In this document: in pieces, positions 8,299-15,892 of the stretch | Position numbering within the stretch: the first letter of the stretch is position 1 | How the letters are laid out: every line of letters begins with the position of its first letter | NCBI GenBank assembly: GCA_964475595.1 | Contig: CAYYXG010000012.1 | Span: 1 to 64,000, forward strand | DNA: 64,000 bases | Source of the DNA: RGEC01 sp964475595 | Lineage (GTDB): Bacteria; Bacteroidota; Bacteroidia; NS11-12g; UBA955 | Reading direction: 5' to 3' | Notes under the pieces: model-generated | What the model was told of the DNA's origin: nothing | Seen by the model: the letters and a program-made list of their open reading frames with translations, nothing else | Database searches by the model: none | Translations under genes and position numbers: made by a program

Positions 8299-9440
8299 AA
8301 GGCAAGCACATTGTGATTGTGGGCCCTGCCCATCCGCTTCGTGGCGGACTGGCCACCTTCAATGAACGATTTGCCCGCGAACTGGCCAAAGAAAACAAAG
8401 TAACCCTGCTCTCCTTTTCCCTGCAGTATCCCGGTTTTTTGTTCCCCGGACAAACCCAATTTACCGACGAGCCCGCACCGCATGACCTGGAAATAGATAC
8501 CGCATTAAACTCCGTCAATCCTTTCAACTGGATAACTGTGGGCCGCAAATACAAAAAGCTATGCCCCGACCTTGTCATATTCCGCTACTGGATGCCCTTC
8601 TTTGGGCCTTGTTTCGGTACTTTTGCCAGGATTGTAAAACAGAACAAACATACCCGTGTGGTTTGCATCGCCGATAACATCATACCCCACGAGAAACGCT
8701 TTTTCGACAAGTCCTTTAATGCATACTTTCTGCCCGTGCTGGACGGCGCCGTAACCATGAGCCGCAAGGTGCTGCAGGATCTGGAAGATCTGCATTTCAA
8801 TAAACCCAAGGTTTATAACCCGCATCCGTTGTACGACAATTTTGGCGATGCCCTGCCCCGCGAAAAAGCCCTACAAGAACTGGGATTACCTGTTGAAGGG
8901 AAATATCTGCTGTTTTTTGGCTTTATCCGTCGCTATAAAGGCCTGGATTTGCTGTTGCAGGCCATGGCCAATGAGCAGGTAAAACAAACCGGAGCCAAGC
9001 TGATTGTGGCAGGTGAATTTTACGAAGATGCCGCACCCTACCATGAGCAGATTAAACAACTGGGCATTGAAGATCAGGTTATTTTAAAAACAGAATTCAT
9101 ACCCAACAGCAAGGTGGCGTTGTATTTCAGTGCTGCAGATCTGGTGGTGCAACCCTACCGCAGTGCCACACAAAGCGGTGTAAGCCAGGTAGCTTATCAT
9201 TTCAACAAGCCCATGGTAATAACCGATGTAGGCGGACTGGCAGAAAGCGTGCCCAATGAAAAAGTGGGATTTGTGGTAGCCCCCGAGCCCGAAGCCATCG
9301 CTACAGGGATTGCCCGCTTTTTCAACGAAAACCGTGCCCAGGAATTCATTGCCAATATGGATGAGGCCAAAGCTCCGTTTAGCTGGGAGAAGTTGGTGGA
9401 GAGTGTGGAGAGGGTAGCTGGACAGCAGAGTGAGACTTAA
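8295..9440 (+). CDS. Family 4-type glycosyltransferase
   Basis: A 381-residue GT-B enzyme of the group 1 (GT4) type. The N-terminal domain starts HIVIVGPAHPLRGGLATFNERFAREL, with the glycine-rich acceptor loop. The C-terminal donor domain has LLFFGFIRRYKGLDLLLQAM and the EX7E-like stretch VQPYRSATQSGVSQVAYHF...VGGLAESV. It has no signal peptide or membrane helix. It overlaps the preceding GT2 gene by four bases, so translational coupling is likely. The sugar and acceptor cannot be read from the sequence. Confidence 0.87.
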   Translation: MKGKHIVIVGPAHPLRGGLATFNERFARELAKENKVTLLSFSLQYPGFLFPGQTQFTDEPAPHDLEIDTALNSVNPFNWITVGRKYKKLCPDLVIFRYWMPFFGPCFGTFARIVKQNKHTRVVCIADNIIPHEKRFFDKSFNAYFLPVLDGAVTMSRKVLQDLEDLHFNKPKVYNPHPLYDNFGDALPREKALQELGLPVEGKYLLFFGFIRRYKGLDLLLQAMANEQVKQTGAKLIVAGEFYEDAAPYHEQIKQLGIEDQVILKTEFIPNSKVALYFSAADLVVQPYRSATQSGVSQVAYHFNKPMVITDVGGLAESVPNEKVGFVVAPEPEAIATGIARFFNENRAQEFIANMDEAKAPFSWEKLVESVERVAGQQSET

Positions 9441-9452
9441 TCAAGCAAAGTA

Positions 9453-10223
9453 ATGAGAATGTTATATTCGAAATGGCTGTTCACTCTTAGAGCCAGACAG
9501 ATATTTTTGGCAATAATTTTAGTGCTGCTACTCTTTATTTTGCCAGTGAATGTCATGGGTCAACAAAGAGGCATAGGCAGCTGGAACATAGTAAATACCA
9601 AATACAACATCAATAATAAACTTAGTCTATTTGGGGAAGCACAGTTACGATCGCTGAAGTTTTATACCCATTTTCATTATTACGAGTTCAAGGGTGGTGT
9701 TAATTATAAAATACTGAAAGACGCAGTGTTGAGCCTGGGTGCCGGCAGCTACCAGACCTATAAGGAAGGCGGGAATTTTGTTTTACCCAAAAACAACAAT
9801 GAATTGAGAATTTGGCCACAACTCATTTTGTTCCAAAACATAGGCAACATTAAAATAGAACAACGCTATCGCTCAGAATCAAGATTTACCATCAACGGAT
9901 ACCGAAATCGCTTTCGATACCGTGTGGGAGCTTCACTGCCCCTCGGCAAAGAAAAAAATAGTTATAAACCTTTTCAGGCAAGCATTAGCAACGAATTATT
10001 CTTCACAGACAGAACGCCGTATTTTGAGCGAAACCGCATTCAGTTGTCATTGAATACAAAAGTTTCAAAAAACACTACGCTACAACTGGGCTACCTTCAT
10101 CAGTTTGATTATCAAATCAATGACGAAACAGGGCGTGATTTTCTGGTGGTAGGGTTTTACTATGAATTCTTTAAGAAGTCAAACCAAACTAAGATTGACA
10201 TTATAGAATTAAAGGGTGATTAA
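9453..10223 (+). CDS. DUF2490 outer-membrane protein
   Basis: A 256-residue exported protein with a long hydrophobic N-terminus (FLAIILVLLLFILPVNVMGQ) and then a beta-strand-rich region resembling DUF2490 family outer-membrane barrels: SLFGEAQLRSLKFYTHFHYYEFKGGV is cut by alternating polar/aromatic residues, followed by LSLGAGSYQTY, IEQRYRSESRF and RNRFRYRVG. The protein ends in aromatic strands (FLVVGFYYEFF). The signal sequence is longer than usual; a start at the second Met (9459) would shorten it slightly. It begins 12 bases after the glycosyltransferase stop. Function unknown; members are predicted barrels in the outer membrane of Bacteroidota. Confidence 0.7.
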   Translation: MRMLYSKWLFTLRARQIFLAIILVLLLFILPVNVMGQQRGIGSWNIVNTKYNINNKLSLFGEAQLRSLKFYTHFHYYEFKGGVNYKILKDAVLSLGAGSYQTYKEGGNFVLPKNNNELRIWPQLILFQNIGNIKIEQRYRSESRFTINGYRNRFRYRVGASLPLGKEKNSYKPFQASISNELFFTDRTPYFERNRIQLSLNTKVSKNTTLQLGYLHQFDYQINDETGRDFLVVGFYYEFFKKSNQTKIDIIELKGD

Positions 10224-10277
10224 AGGGCAAAAGCGGCATAGTGGGTTTTAAAGGTGCGGCCAAACACTTTGTATATA

Positions 10278-10317
10278 GCGGCATGTCATGCAGAGCCTGT
10301 CGAAGCATGGCTGCCGC
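10278..10317. repeat. Double-stem hairpin repeat, single copy related to the 12.6 kb repeats
   Basis: Outer arms GCGGCA/TGCCGC and inner arms CATGC/GCATG enclose GAGCCTGTCGA. The same arrangement, with minor changes, occurs at 12621-12660. Elements with this core sequence are dispersed in Bacteroidota genomes. Confidence 0.7.
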
Positions 10318-10356
10318 TCACCACAACCCTTAACTCCAAACTGTATTTCGCATTTC

Positions 10357-10632
10357 AACTGTAGACTATCAACTGTAAACTCTCAACTGAATTCGCATTT
10401 CCAACTGTAGACTGTCAACTGTAAACTTTCAACTGAATTTGTATTTCCAACTCTAAACTCTCAACTCCTAACTCTCAACTGAATTCGCATTTCCAACTCT
10501 AAACTCTCAACTCCTAACTCTCAACTGAATTCGCATTTCCAACTGTAGACTATCAACTGTAAACTCTCAACTGAATTCGCATTTCCAACTGTAGACTGTA
10601 AACTATCAACTCTCAACTGAATTCGCATTTCC
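10357..10632. repeat. Six tandem copies of a 46-bp repeat
   Basis: Units begin at 10357, 10403, 10449, 10495, 10541 and 10587, each exactly 46 bases and each ending in a conserved AACTGAATTCGCATTTCC (one copy has TTGT for TCGC). The first 28 bases of each are built from 7-base variations on AACTGTA and AACTCTC. Units 1 and 5 are identical, as are units 3 and 4, which suggests block duplication. A partial decayed copy precedes the array (about 10331-10356). No spacers are present, so it is not a CRISPR array. Confidence 0.9.
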
Positions 10633-10820
10633 TGGTTTAATGACCAGATACCGAAGAAAAGATGAAAATAATCTGACAATGAGAATTTATATATAGATTT
10701 TTTTCGTTTATTTTTGATGTTATATTCCTTTAAAACCAAGATATCTTTCATTTTCTGATGCCTTTCCTTGTCAAAATACCAGTTTTTAAATCATGATTCA
10801 TTACCATAAATACGATAACT

Positions 10821-11348
10821 ATGAAAAGAAAACTACTTAAGTCAATTCCTGTGATGATGAGCTCAATGCTCTTTTGTACAGGGCTTCAAGCGCAAAACCT
10901 ACAATTTAAGTTTAAAGATGGTTCTTCCACTTCCTATGAATTAACTAATCTTAGAAAAATCAGCTACAGCCAAAATCAAATAACTATATCGCTGACCAAT
11001 AACGATGTACTCGCGGAAGACCTTAACGCCATTCAGCATTTCAGGTACATTGAAACTGCTAAACTGGGTATAAAAAGATCTGGCAACGATGGCAATCTGC
11101 AAGCGGCTTTATTCCCAAATCCTGCCACTGATATATTAAATATCCAATTTCAACTCCGCACTGTGGAATCGGCATCAATTACCCTTACAGATATGCATGG
11201 AAAGGTTGTTCTTGTAAAAACAATAACCACGCAGCAAACGGGGCTTCTCAAAGAAACGCTCAATCTGCAGCATATACCATCCGGCGTTTATATGTGCCAC
11301 ATTCAAGGACAAAAAAATTATATCAGCAAAAAAATCATCAAACTTTAA
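10821..11348 (+). CDS. Small T9SS-sorted secreted protein
   Basis: A 175-residue exported protein. A signal peptide ends at GLQAQ (residue 25). The next about 55 residues (LQFKFKDGSSTSYELTNL..ISYSQNQITISL) form a short strand-rich domain like the one at the front of the neighbouring FISUMP protein. The C-terminal about 80 residues (ALFPNPATDILNIQFQL ... GVYMCHIQGQKN) are a T9SS type A sorting domain. Almost nothing lies between the two, so the protein may be a minimal surface peptide. It is 12 bases upstream of the FISUMP gene and probably in its operon. The function is not known. Confidence 0.75.
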   Translation: MKRKLLKSIPVMMSSMLFCTGLQAQNLQFKFKDGSSTSYELTNLRKISYSQNQITISLTNNDVLAEDLNAIQHFRYIETAKLGIKRSGNDGNLQAALFPNPATDILNIQFQLRTVESASITLTDMHGKVVLVKTITTQQTGLLKETLNLQHIPSGVYMCHIQGQKNYISKKIIKL

Positions 11349-11360
11349 AATCCATATTCT

Positions 11361-12443
11361 ATGAAAAAAACATACTTTATTTTAGCAGCATTTTGCCTAC
11401 TCGGTTCATTGAGTCTAAAGGCCCAAACCTTTATGAAAATTCATAAAAAAGGTGGTGTGGTACTGCAAATTCCGGTCAGTAGCATTGACAGCATCACCCA
11501 TACTGTAAACGATATCGGGCAGCTGCCAACAGTAAAAACTCTTCCGATTATTCATAAGGGCAGCTTTTTTGCATCTTGTGGTGGGCAGGTAACCAATTCC
11601 GGAAGCTCAAATGTTTGGAGCCGTGGCGCAGTATGGAGCACTAGTCCCAACCTGGTTGGCGAAAGCAGTATTTTTAGAACTGGGGGCGGCGCAGGCTTAT
11701 ATACTAGCAACCTATCCAGTCTTAAACCAAATACCACTTATTATGTAAGAGCATTTGCCACCAATCAAACCGGGACAGCCTTTGGCGAAGAAATTATTTT
11801 CACTACTTACGATAGTGCAATAGTAAGTAATAATGGCTCCGGCGTAACATTCGATGGCTATAACTATAAAACTATAGAATTGGGCAACGGACAAGAATGG
11901 ATGACTGAAAATTTGCGAACCACCATCTATGCCAATGGAGATAAAATTGATAATTTAAAAAACAACGATGACTGGAATAAGACTACTCAGGGCGCATGGG
12001 CACATTACGACAATGACAGCAAATATGAAAATCCTTATGGAAAATTATATAATGCATATGCAGCAGCCGACCCGCGAAATGTATGCCCTGCAGGATGGCA
12101 TGTTCCTACAGAATTTGACTGGGATAAGCTTATCTTTTATTTGGATAAAAATGATGTGTTTTTAATTGGAAATAAATTGAAAAATGCCGGAACCCAGTAT
12201 TGGTCGAGCCCAAACCAGGGGGCTACGAATGAAATTGGTTTCGATGGGTTGCCTGGTGGCGCCAGGTCCACTACAGGTGGTTTTGGTGGTATCGGCAACA
12301 CCAGTATTTTTTGGTGGGGTGAAAAATTAAAAACCGGGCAAAAATTCGCTGATATTTATACCTTGAGTCACAACAAAACCGATTTTTATCACTCCGCTTC
12401 TGAACTTAATGTCGGGCATTCTGTTCGTTGTGTGAAAGATTAA
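11361..12443 (+). CDS. FISUMP-domain secreted protein
   Basis: A 360-residue exported protein: signal peptide to about residue 21 (SLKAQ), a short domain (MKIHKKGGVVLQIPVSSIDSI) shared with the neighbour, an about 90-residue fibronectin-like segment (STSPNLVG ... SSLKPNTTYYVRAFATNQTG), then the Fibrobacter succinogenes major paralogous domain (residues about 165-360). That domain is recognised by WMTENLRTTIYANGD, YGKLYNAYAAADPRNVCPAGWHVPT and the closing HSVRCVKD. FISUMP proteins are surface or secreted proteins, often in many copies per genome, with no defined activity. There is no sorting domain on this one, in contrast to its partner. A strong terminator follows. Confidence 0.85.
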   Translation: MKKTYFILAAFCLLGSLSLKAQTFMKIHKKGGVVLQIPVSSIDSITHTVNDIGQLPTVKTLPIIHKGSFFASCGGQVTNSGSSNVWSRGAVWSTSPNLVGESSIFRTGGGAGLYTSNLSSLKPNTTYYVRAFATNQTGTAFGEEIIFTTYDSAIVSNNGSGVTFDGYNYKTIELGNGQEWMTENLRTTIYANGDKIDNLKNNDDWNKTTQGAWAHYDNDSKYENPYGKLYNAYAAADPRNVCPAGWHVPTEFDWDKLIFYLDKNDVFLIGNKLKNAGTQYWSSPNQGATNEIGFDGLPGGARSTTGGFGGIGNTSIFWWGEKLKTGQKFADIYTLSHNKTDFYHSASELNVGHSVRCVKD

Positions 12444-12462
12444 AATCTTATCGCATTGCAAT

Positions 12463-12505
12463 AACAACTAGCGAGAAGTTTACAGACCTCTCGCTGGTTG
12501 TTTTT
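12463..12505 (+). terminator. Intrinsic terminator after the FISUMP gene
   Basis: Arms at 12463-12476 (AACAACTAGCGAGA) and 12489-12502 (TCTCGCTGGTTGTT) pair over 14 positions with one G-T and one mismatch-type pair, and end in a T-run. Confidence 0.75.
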
Positions 12506-12528
12506 ATGCGGCTTGCCATCCAGCACCA

Positions 12529-12883
12529 GTCGAAGCATGATTGCCGCGGTGGGATTACTCGGCTGCGCCTCGTGATCCCTGGAAGGGGTGGCTTCAAAAC
12601 CAAAAGCCCCGCTCCGTATAGCGGCATGTCATGCTGAGCCTGTCGAAGCATGATTGCCGCGGTGGGATTACTCGGCTGCGCCTCGTGATCCCTGGANNNN
12701 NNNNNNNNNNNNNNNNNNNNNNNNNNNNNNNNNNNNNNNNNNNNNNNNNNNNNNNNNNNNNNNNNNNNNNNNNNNNNNNNNNNNNNNNNNNNNNNNGTCG
12801 AAGCATGATTGCCGCGGTGGGATTACTCGGCTGCGCCTCGTGATCCCTGGAAGGGGTGGCTTCAAAACCAAAAGCCCCGCTCC
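12529..12883. repeat. 113-bp tandem repeat interrupted by the assembly gap
   Basis: An 87-base block starting GTCGAAGCATGATTGCCGCG occurs complete at 12529-12615 and 12797-12883, and partly at 12642-12696, where the gap begins. The first two starts are 113 bases apart; the extra 26 bases carry the left half of the double hairpin GCGGCA...CATGCT/AGCATG...TGCCGC (12621-12660). A second dyad, GGGATTAC/GTGATCCC, lies within the block. The gap probably stands for further identical units that could not be assembled. Confidence 0.8.
12697..12796. other. Assembly gap of 100 N
   Basis: Exactly 100 undetermined bases, the conventional size for a gap of unknown length. Both edges lie inside copies of the same repeat. 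Confidence 0.99.
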
Positions 12884-12898
12884 TGCGTCGCGCGGTCC

Positions 12899-12951
12899 TT
12901 TTTTCGTATCCTTCCGCTTGAGCTGCGCTCAGACTACCGGATACGAAAAAA
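12899..12951. repeat. Perfect 13-bp inverted repeat with T/A ends
   Basis: TTTTTTCGTATCC (12899-12911) pairs perfectly with GGATACGAAAAAA (12939-12951) around a 27-base loop that holds a small inner dyad GAGC/GCTC. It can act as a terminator in either direction and overlaps the tail of the tRNA-Ser terminator. Confidence 0.75.
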
Positions 12952-12972
12952 GCCCCGAAATTCAGGGCTTTT
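12945..12972 (-). terminator. Intrinsic terminator of tRNA-Ser
   Basis: On the minus strand AAAAGCCC and GGGCTTTT (12972-12965 and 12955-12948) form an 8-bp stem followed by a T-run, starting 9 bases after the tRNA 3' end. Confidence 0.75.
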
Positions 12973-12980
12973 GGTTTTGG

Positions 12981-13068
12981 CGGAGAGAGGGGGATTCGAA
13001 CCCCCGATAGGCTTTTGACCTATACACACTTTCCAGGCGTGCTCCTTCAACCACTCGGACACCTCTCC
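12981..13068 (-). tRNA. tRNA-Ser (GGA)
   Basis: An 88-base tRNA with a 7-bp acceptor stem (GGAGAGG with TCTCTCC), discriminator G, T-arm GGGGGTTCGAATCCCCC, a long variable arm typical of class II tRNAs, and anticodon GGA at 13034-13032. CCA is not encoded. A promoter element lies 9 bases upstream and a terminator follows, so it is transcribed alone. Confidence 0.96.
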
Positions 13069-13077
13069 GTAAAAATG

Positions 13078-13085
13078 CAAAATTA
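13078..13085 (-). promoter_or_regulatory. TAnnTTTG promoter element for tRNA-Ser
   Basis: TAATTTTG on the minus strand, 9 bases before the tRNA 5' end. A TTG lies 25 bases further up, slightly beyond usual spacing. Confidence 0.55.
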
Positions 13086-13147
13086 CGGCATTTATGATGA
13101 TTATTATTGCCAAAGTCTGAATTTTAGGTATTGTTTTTGCACTGCAA

Positions 13148-14332
13148 ATGCCAATGGATTCCAACATTGCCATTATCACGATTTGCGGTCTGCTGCTGTT
13201 TGCCTATATATTTGATATCACAGCCGGTAAAACACGCATCCCATCGGTAATAATGCTGCTATCTCTGGGGTTTATCAGCAAACAAATCCTCCAATTCTTT
13301 GAATTTCCTGTTCCGGAATTATCCAAATTACTACCGGCTTTGGGCACACTTGGCCTCATTCTGATTGTGCTGGAAGGCGCTACAGAACTCAATATTTCCC
13401 AAAAAAGAAACGGCAATTTCCTCAAAGCGTTGGGAATGTCTGCACTGCCTATGGTAGCCACATCGATCATCCTTGCATGGATATTGAATCATTATTTCAA
13501 TATTCCGTGGTATGTGGGTATATTGAATGCCATCCCCGTTTCCATCATAAGCAGCGCCATCGCCATCCCCAGCGCGTCGCGTCTTGACAAAGTCACGAAA
13601 TCATTTATCATTTATGAAAGCAGTCTATCAGACATTATTGGGGTAATTATTTTCAATTTTATGTTGCAAAATCAGGAAATAAAAGGCAACTCCTTTGCAT
13701 TTTTTGGAGTTGAGCTGCTTTCCATGATTGGCATCACCTTCCTAGCCTCCATCATTCTGGCATTTTTAATGAAACGCATCAAACACCATGTGAAGTTTGC
13801 ACCCATCATCATCAGCATTATTCTAATCTATTCTGTCAGCAAGTACTTCCACCTTCCGGCATTGATTCTCATCCTGATTTTCGGTCTGTTTATTAATAAC
13901 CTGGATAGTTTTTCAAGATTCTCCATTATTAAAAAACTGGAGCCTGAAATCTTAGAAAAAGAAGTTCTAAAATTAAAAGAAATTACGGCTGAAGCCACAT
14001 TCCTAATTCGCTCTTTGTTCTTTCTCACCTTTGGTTTTCTGATAGCACCTCAAGAGCTTATCAACCCGCAGTCCTTGTTTCTTTCCTTATTAACCATTGC
14101 TATCATCCTTTTTCTAAGAAAGATTTTTCTTTTTATTTTCAGACTGAATCCCTTTCCCATCCTGTTTTTTGCTCCCAGGGGACTCATCACTGTTTTACTC
14201 TTTCTTTCCATACCGGAAAACTTGAGAATCCCCATATTGAATGAATCCTATGTAACCCAAACCATCATAATCTCAGCGTTACTGCTTATGTTTGGAACCA
14301 TGAGTAAACAGGAACCCAAAACTCAAAGCTGA
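13148..14332 (+). CDS. Cation:proton antiporter (CPA family)
   Basis: A 394-residue inner-membrane protein with about 11-12 hydrophobic helices, of the sodium/hydrogen exchanger type. Marks include an early TAGKTRIPSVIMLLSLGF, the GTLGLILIVLEGATELN stretch of the CPA core, the SSLSDIIGVIIFNFML segment with an acidic residue in a helix (likely the ion-binding aspartate), and FAPRGLITVLLFL near the C-terminus. No regulatory TrkA/RCK domain is attached. It would exchange Na+ or K+ for H+. The start is ATG 13148; the Met two codons later is equally possible. Its end overlaps the convergent tatD-family gene by 10 bases. Confidence 0.83.
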   Translation: MPMDSNIAIITICGLLLFAYIFDITAGKTRIPSVIMLLSLGFISKQILQFFEFPVPELSKLLPALGTLGLILIVLEGATELNISQKRNGNFLKALGMSALPMVATSIILAWILNHYFNIPWYVGILNAIPVSIISSAIAIPSASRLDKVTKSFIIYESSLSDIIGVIIFNFMLQNQEIKGNSFAFFGVELLSMIGITFLASIILAFLMKRIKHHVKFAPIIISIILIYSVSKYFHLPALILILIFGLFINNLDSFSRFSIIKKLEPEILEKEVLKLKEITAEATFLIRSLFFLTFGFLIAPQELINPQSLFLSLLTIAIILFLRKIFLFIFRLNPFPILFFAPRGLITVLLFLSIPENLRIPILNESYVTQTIIISALLLMFGTMSKQEPKTQS

Positions 14333-15093
14333 AAAAGTCGTTCCGCATTCGCGGTAGTAACCCGACCAATTTCCGCAATCCCCTGCCCTCTTAATTCAGC
14401 CAGAAATGCGGCCACATGATACACGTAGCCCGGCTCGTTGCGCTTGCCGCGGTATGGCACAGGTGGTAGATAGGGTGCGTCCGTTTCCAGGATGATATGC
14501 TCCAAATCAATATGCTTCACCACCTCAGCAATACCGGCATTTTTAAACGTAAGCACCCCCCCAATACCCAGCATCATGTTCAGTTTGATAGCTCGCTTAG
14601 CCTGCTCAAGACTACCGCTGAAACAGTGGAGCACACCGCGCAATTTCGTGCCTTTATACTCACTCAGCACATCCAGCGTTTTATCCGTGCTGTCGCGGGT
14701 ATGCAATACCACAGGCAACTCATTTTCCAGTCCAAACTCAATCTGCCGTTTTAACGCCAATACCTGCCTGTCAAGCGTAGTTTTATCCCAGTACAAATCC
14801 AGTCCAATCTCCCCCACCGCAATGTACTTTCGTTTGTCAAACCAGGCCAGCAACCTTTCCAGCTCGTCCTCCCAGTCTTCCTCCACATCGCATGGGTGCA
14901 GGCCCATCATGGGTATGCAATAGCCGGGATAGGTATCCGCCAAATGGTGCAGGCGCTCCACCGTTTCCTCATCCACATTGGGCATCAGAATCTTCTGCAC
15001 ACCCTGCTTTTTGGCCGATTCAATCACTGCATCCAGGTCGCCATCAAAATGCTTTAAATACACATGGCAATGCGTATCAATCAGGCTCACCAT
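14323..15093 (-). CDS. TatD family metal-dependent hydrolase
   Basis: A 256-residue TatD-type deoxyribonuclease of standard length. The metal-binding HxH is in DTHCHVYL (His8, His10); then GLHPCDVEEDWEDEL, AVGEIGLDLYWDK (catalytic Glu), VLHTRDSTDKTLDVL, LHCFSGSLEQA and ILETDAPYLPPVPYRGKRNEP. These are the conserved blocks of the family, which has 3'-5' exonuclease activity and a role in DNA quality control. It overlaps the upstream enoyl-CoA hydratase gene by seven bases, so the two are one transcription unit despite unrelated functions. Confidence 0.92.
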   Translation of the reverse strand: MVSLIDTHCHVYLKHFDGDLDAVIESAKKQGVQKILMPNVDEETVERLHHLADTYPGYCIPMMGLHPCDVEEDWEDELERLLAWFDKRKYIAVGEIGLDLYWDKTTLDRQVLALKRQIEFGLENELPVVLHTRDSTDKTLDVLSEYKGTKLRGVLHCFSGSLEQAKRAIKLNMMLGIGGVLTFKNAGIAEVVKHIDLEHIILETDAPYLPPVPYRGKRNEPGYVYHVAAFLAELRGQGIAEIGRVTTANAERLFQL

Positions 15094-15860
15094 TTGATTT
15101 TCTCCTTGTTCAGAAAGGAATCAATACCCTTAACGCAATCGGCGCTGCTACGGGCCTCCGCATTGAGCGAGGCGGCATATTCCAGGGCTTCATCCATGTG
15201 CATTCCCGGCAGTTTTCTCAGCAGTTGCTTGATGTAACCCACCGAGCCACCCGAAACCATTTCGCAAAGCTGCTCGGCAAAAACCGTAACCTCCTGCGCA
15301 ATATGATCATCGGAAACCACTGTATTTACCAGACCTAAGGTGTGAGCCTCTTCAGCCGCTATAATTTTTCCGGTAAGCAGCAACTCACGCATGTGATGTC
15401 CTGCAATTCTGTATTGCAGATACACTGCCACCAATGCCGGCACAAACCCAATTTTGCTCTCGGTATAACCGAAGGTTGCTTCCGGTGTGGCAAAGCAGAA
15501 ATCGCACAGTGTAGCCAGTCCACAACCTCCCGCAAACGCCGGTCCTTCAACCTGCGAAATAAACACCTTGTTTCCCCTGTGAATCAAATCAAACAAATCA
15601 CGCAAGCGCCTGGAATCGGCCAGGTTTTCCTCGCGGCTAAAATGCCTGAGCTCCTGCAAATACGCTAAATCCGCACCGGCACAAAAGGGCTTATCCGCCG
15701 ATTTTAAAACAATCACCTTTACGGCCTCGTCATACAAAAAATCCTGAATGGCTGCCGTTAGTTCACCCACCAGCTGAGGACTGAGCGCATTGCGCTTCTC
15801 AGGACGGTTGAGAATCACATACCCAACCCGGTTTTTAATTTCAGTTATAACCAATTCCAC
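15087..15860 (-). CDS. Enoyl-CoA hydratase/isomerase family protein
   Basis: A 257-residue crotonase-fold enzyme. NRPEKRNALSPQLVGELTAAI and ADKPFCAGADLAYLQ (first oxyanion-hole backbone) are typical, and EGPAFAGGCGLATLCDFCFA gives the second. It probably hydrates enoyl-CoA or isomerises a CoA ester; the general acid/base glutamates cannot be assigned with certainty. Translation begins at GTG 15860: a TACCTTTG element lies four bases before it and there is no upstream ATG. The GTG start in an apparently leaderless mRNA is unusual. It overlaps the start of the TatD gene. Confidence 0.85.
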   Translation of the reverse strand: MELVITEIKNRVGYVILNRPEKRNALSPQLVGELTAAIQDFLYDEAVKVIVLKSADKPFCAGADLAYLQELRHFSREENLADSRRLRDLFDLIHRGNKVFISQVEGPAFAGGCGLATLCDFCFATPEATFGYTESKIGFVPALVAVYLQYRIAGHHMRELLLTGKIIAAEEAHTLGLVNTVVSDDHIAQEVTVFAEQLCEMVSGGSVGYIKQLLRKLPGMHMDEALEYAASLNAEARSSADCVKGIDSFLNKEKIKW

Positions 15861-15864
15861 TGCA

Positions 15865-15872
15865 CAAAGGTA
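15865..15872 (-). promoter_or_regulatory. TAnnTTTG promoter element 4 bases before a GTG start
   Basis: TACCTTTG, then TGCA, then GTG 15860. No room for an untranslated leader. Confidence 0.55.
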
Positions 15873-15892
15873 GTTAACCCTACCCTATTCAG

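Larger units (their letters stand above)
10224..10820. other. Gene-free stretch carrying a hairpin repeat and a 46-bp tandem array
   Basis: About 600 bases without a credible gene. It holds a 40-base hairpin repeat (10278-10317), six 46-bp tandem units (10357-10632) and then about 190 AT-rich bases with no clear signal, up to the next gene. A 76-codon minus-strand frame at 10521-10751 runs across the repeats and has no coding character. Confidence 0.7.

Noticed and set aside
10357..10632. CRISPR array
   Set aside because: Units are directly adjacent with no unique spacers, the conserved part has no dyad, and no cas genes are present.
10521..10751. A 76-codon minus-strand gene
   Set aside because: It runs through the tandem repeats and AT-rich DNA with low-complexity residues and no start signal.
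9453..12443. A complete defence island between the repeats
   Set aside because: The genes are secreted or outer-membrane proteins; no nuclease, helicase, toxin or NTPase motifs are present.
12428..13018. Several frames of 60-118 codons across the gap and repeats
   Set aside because: They are made of repeat sequence and undetermined bases; none has coding character.
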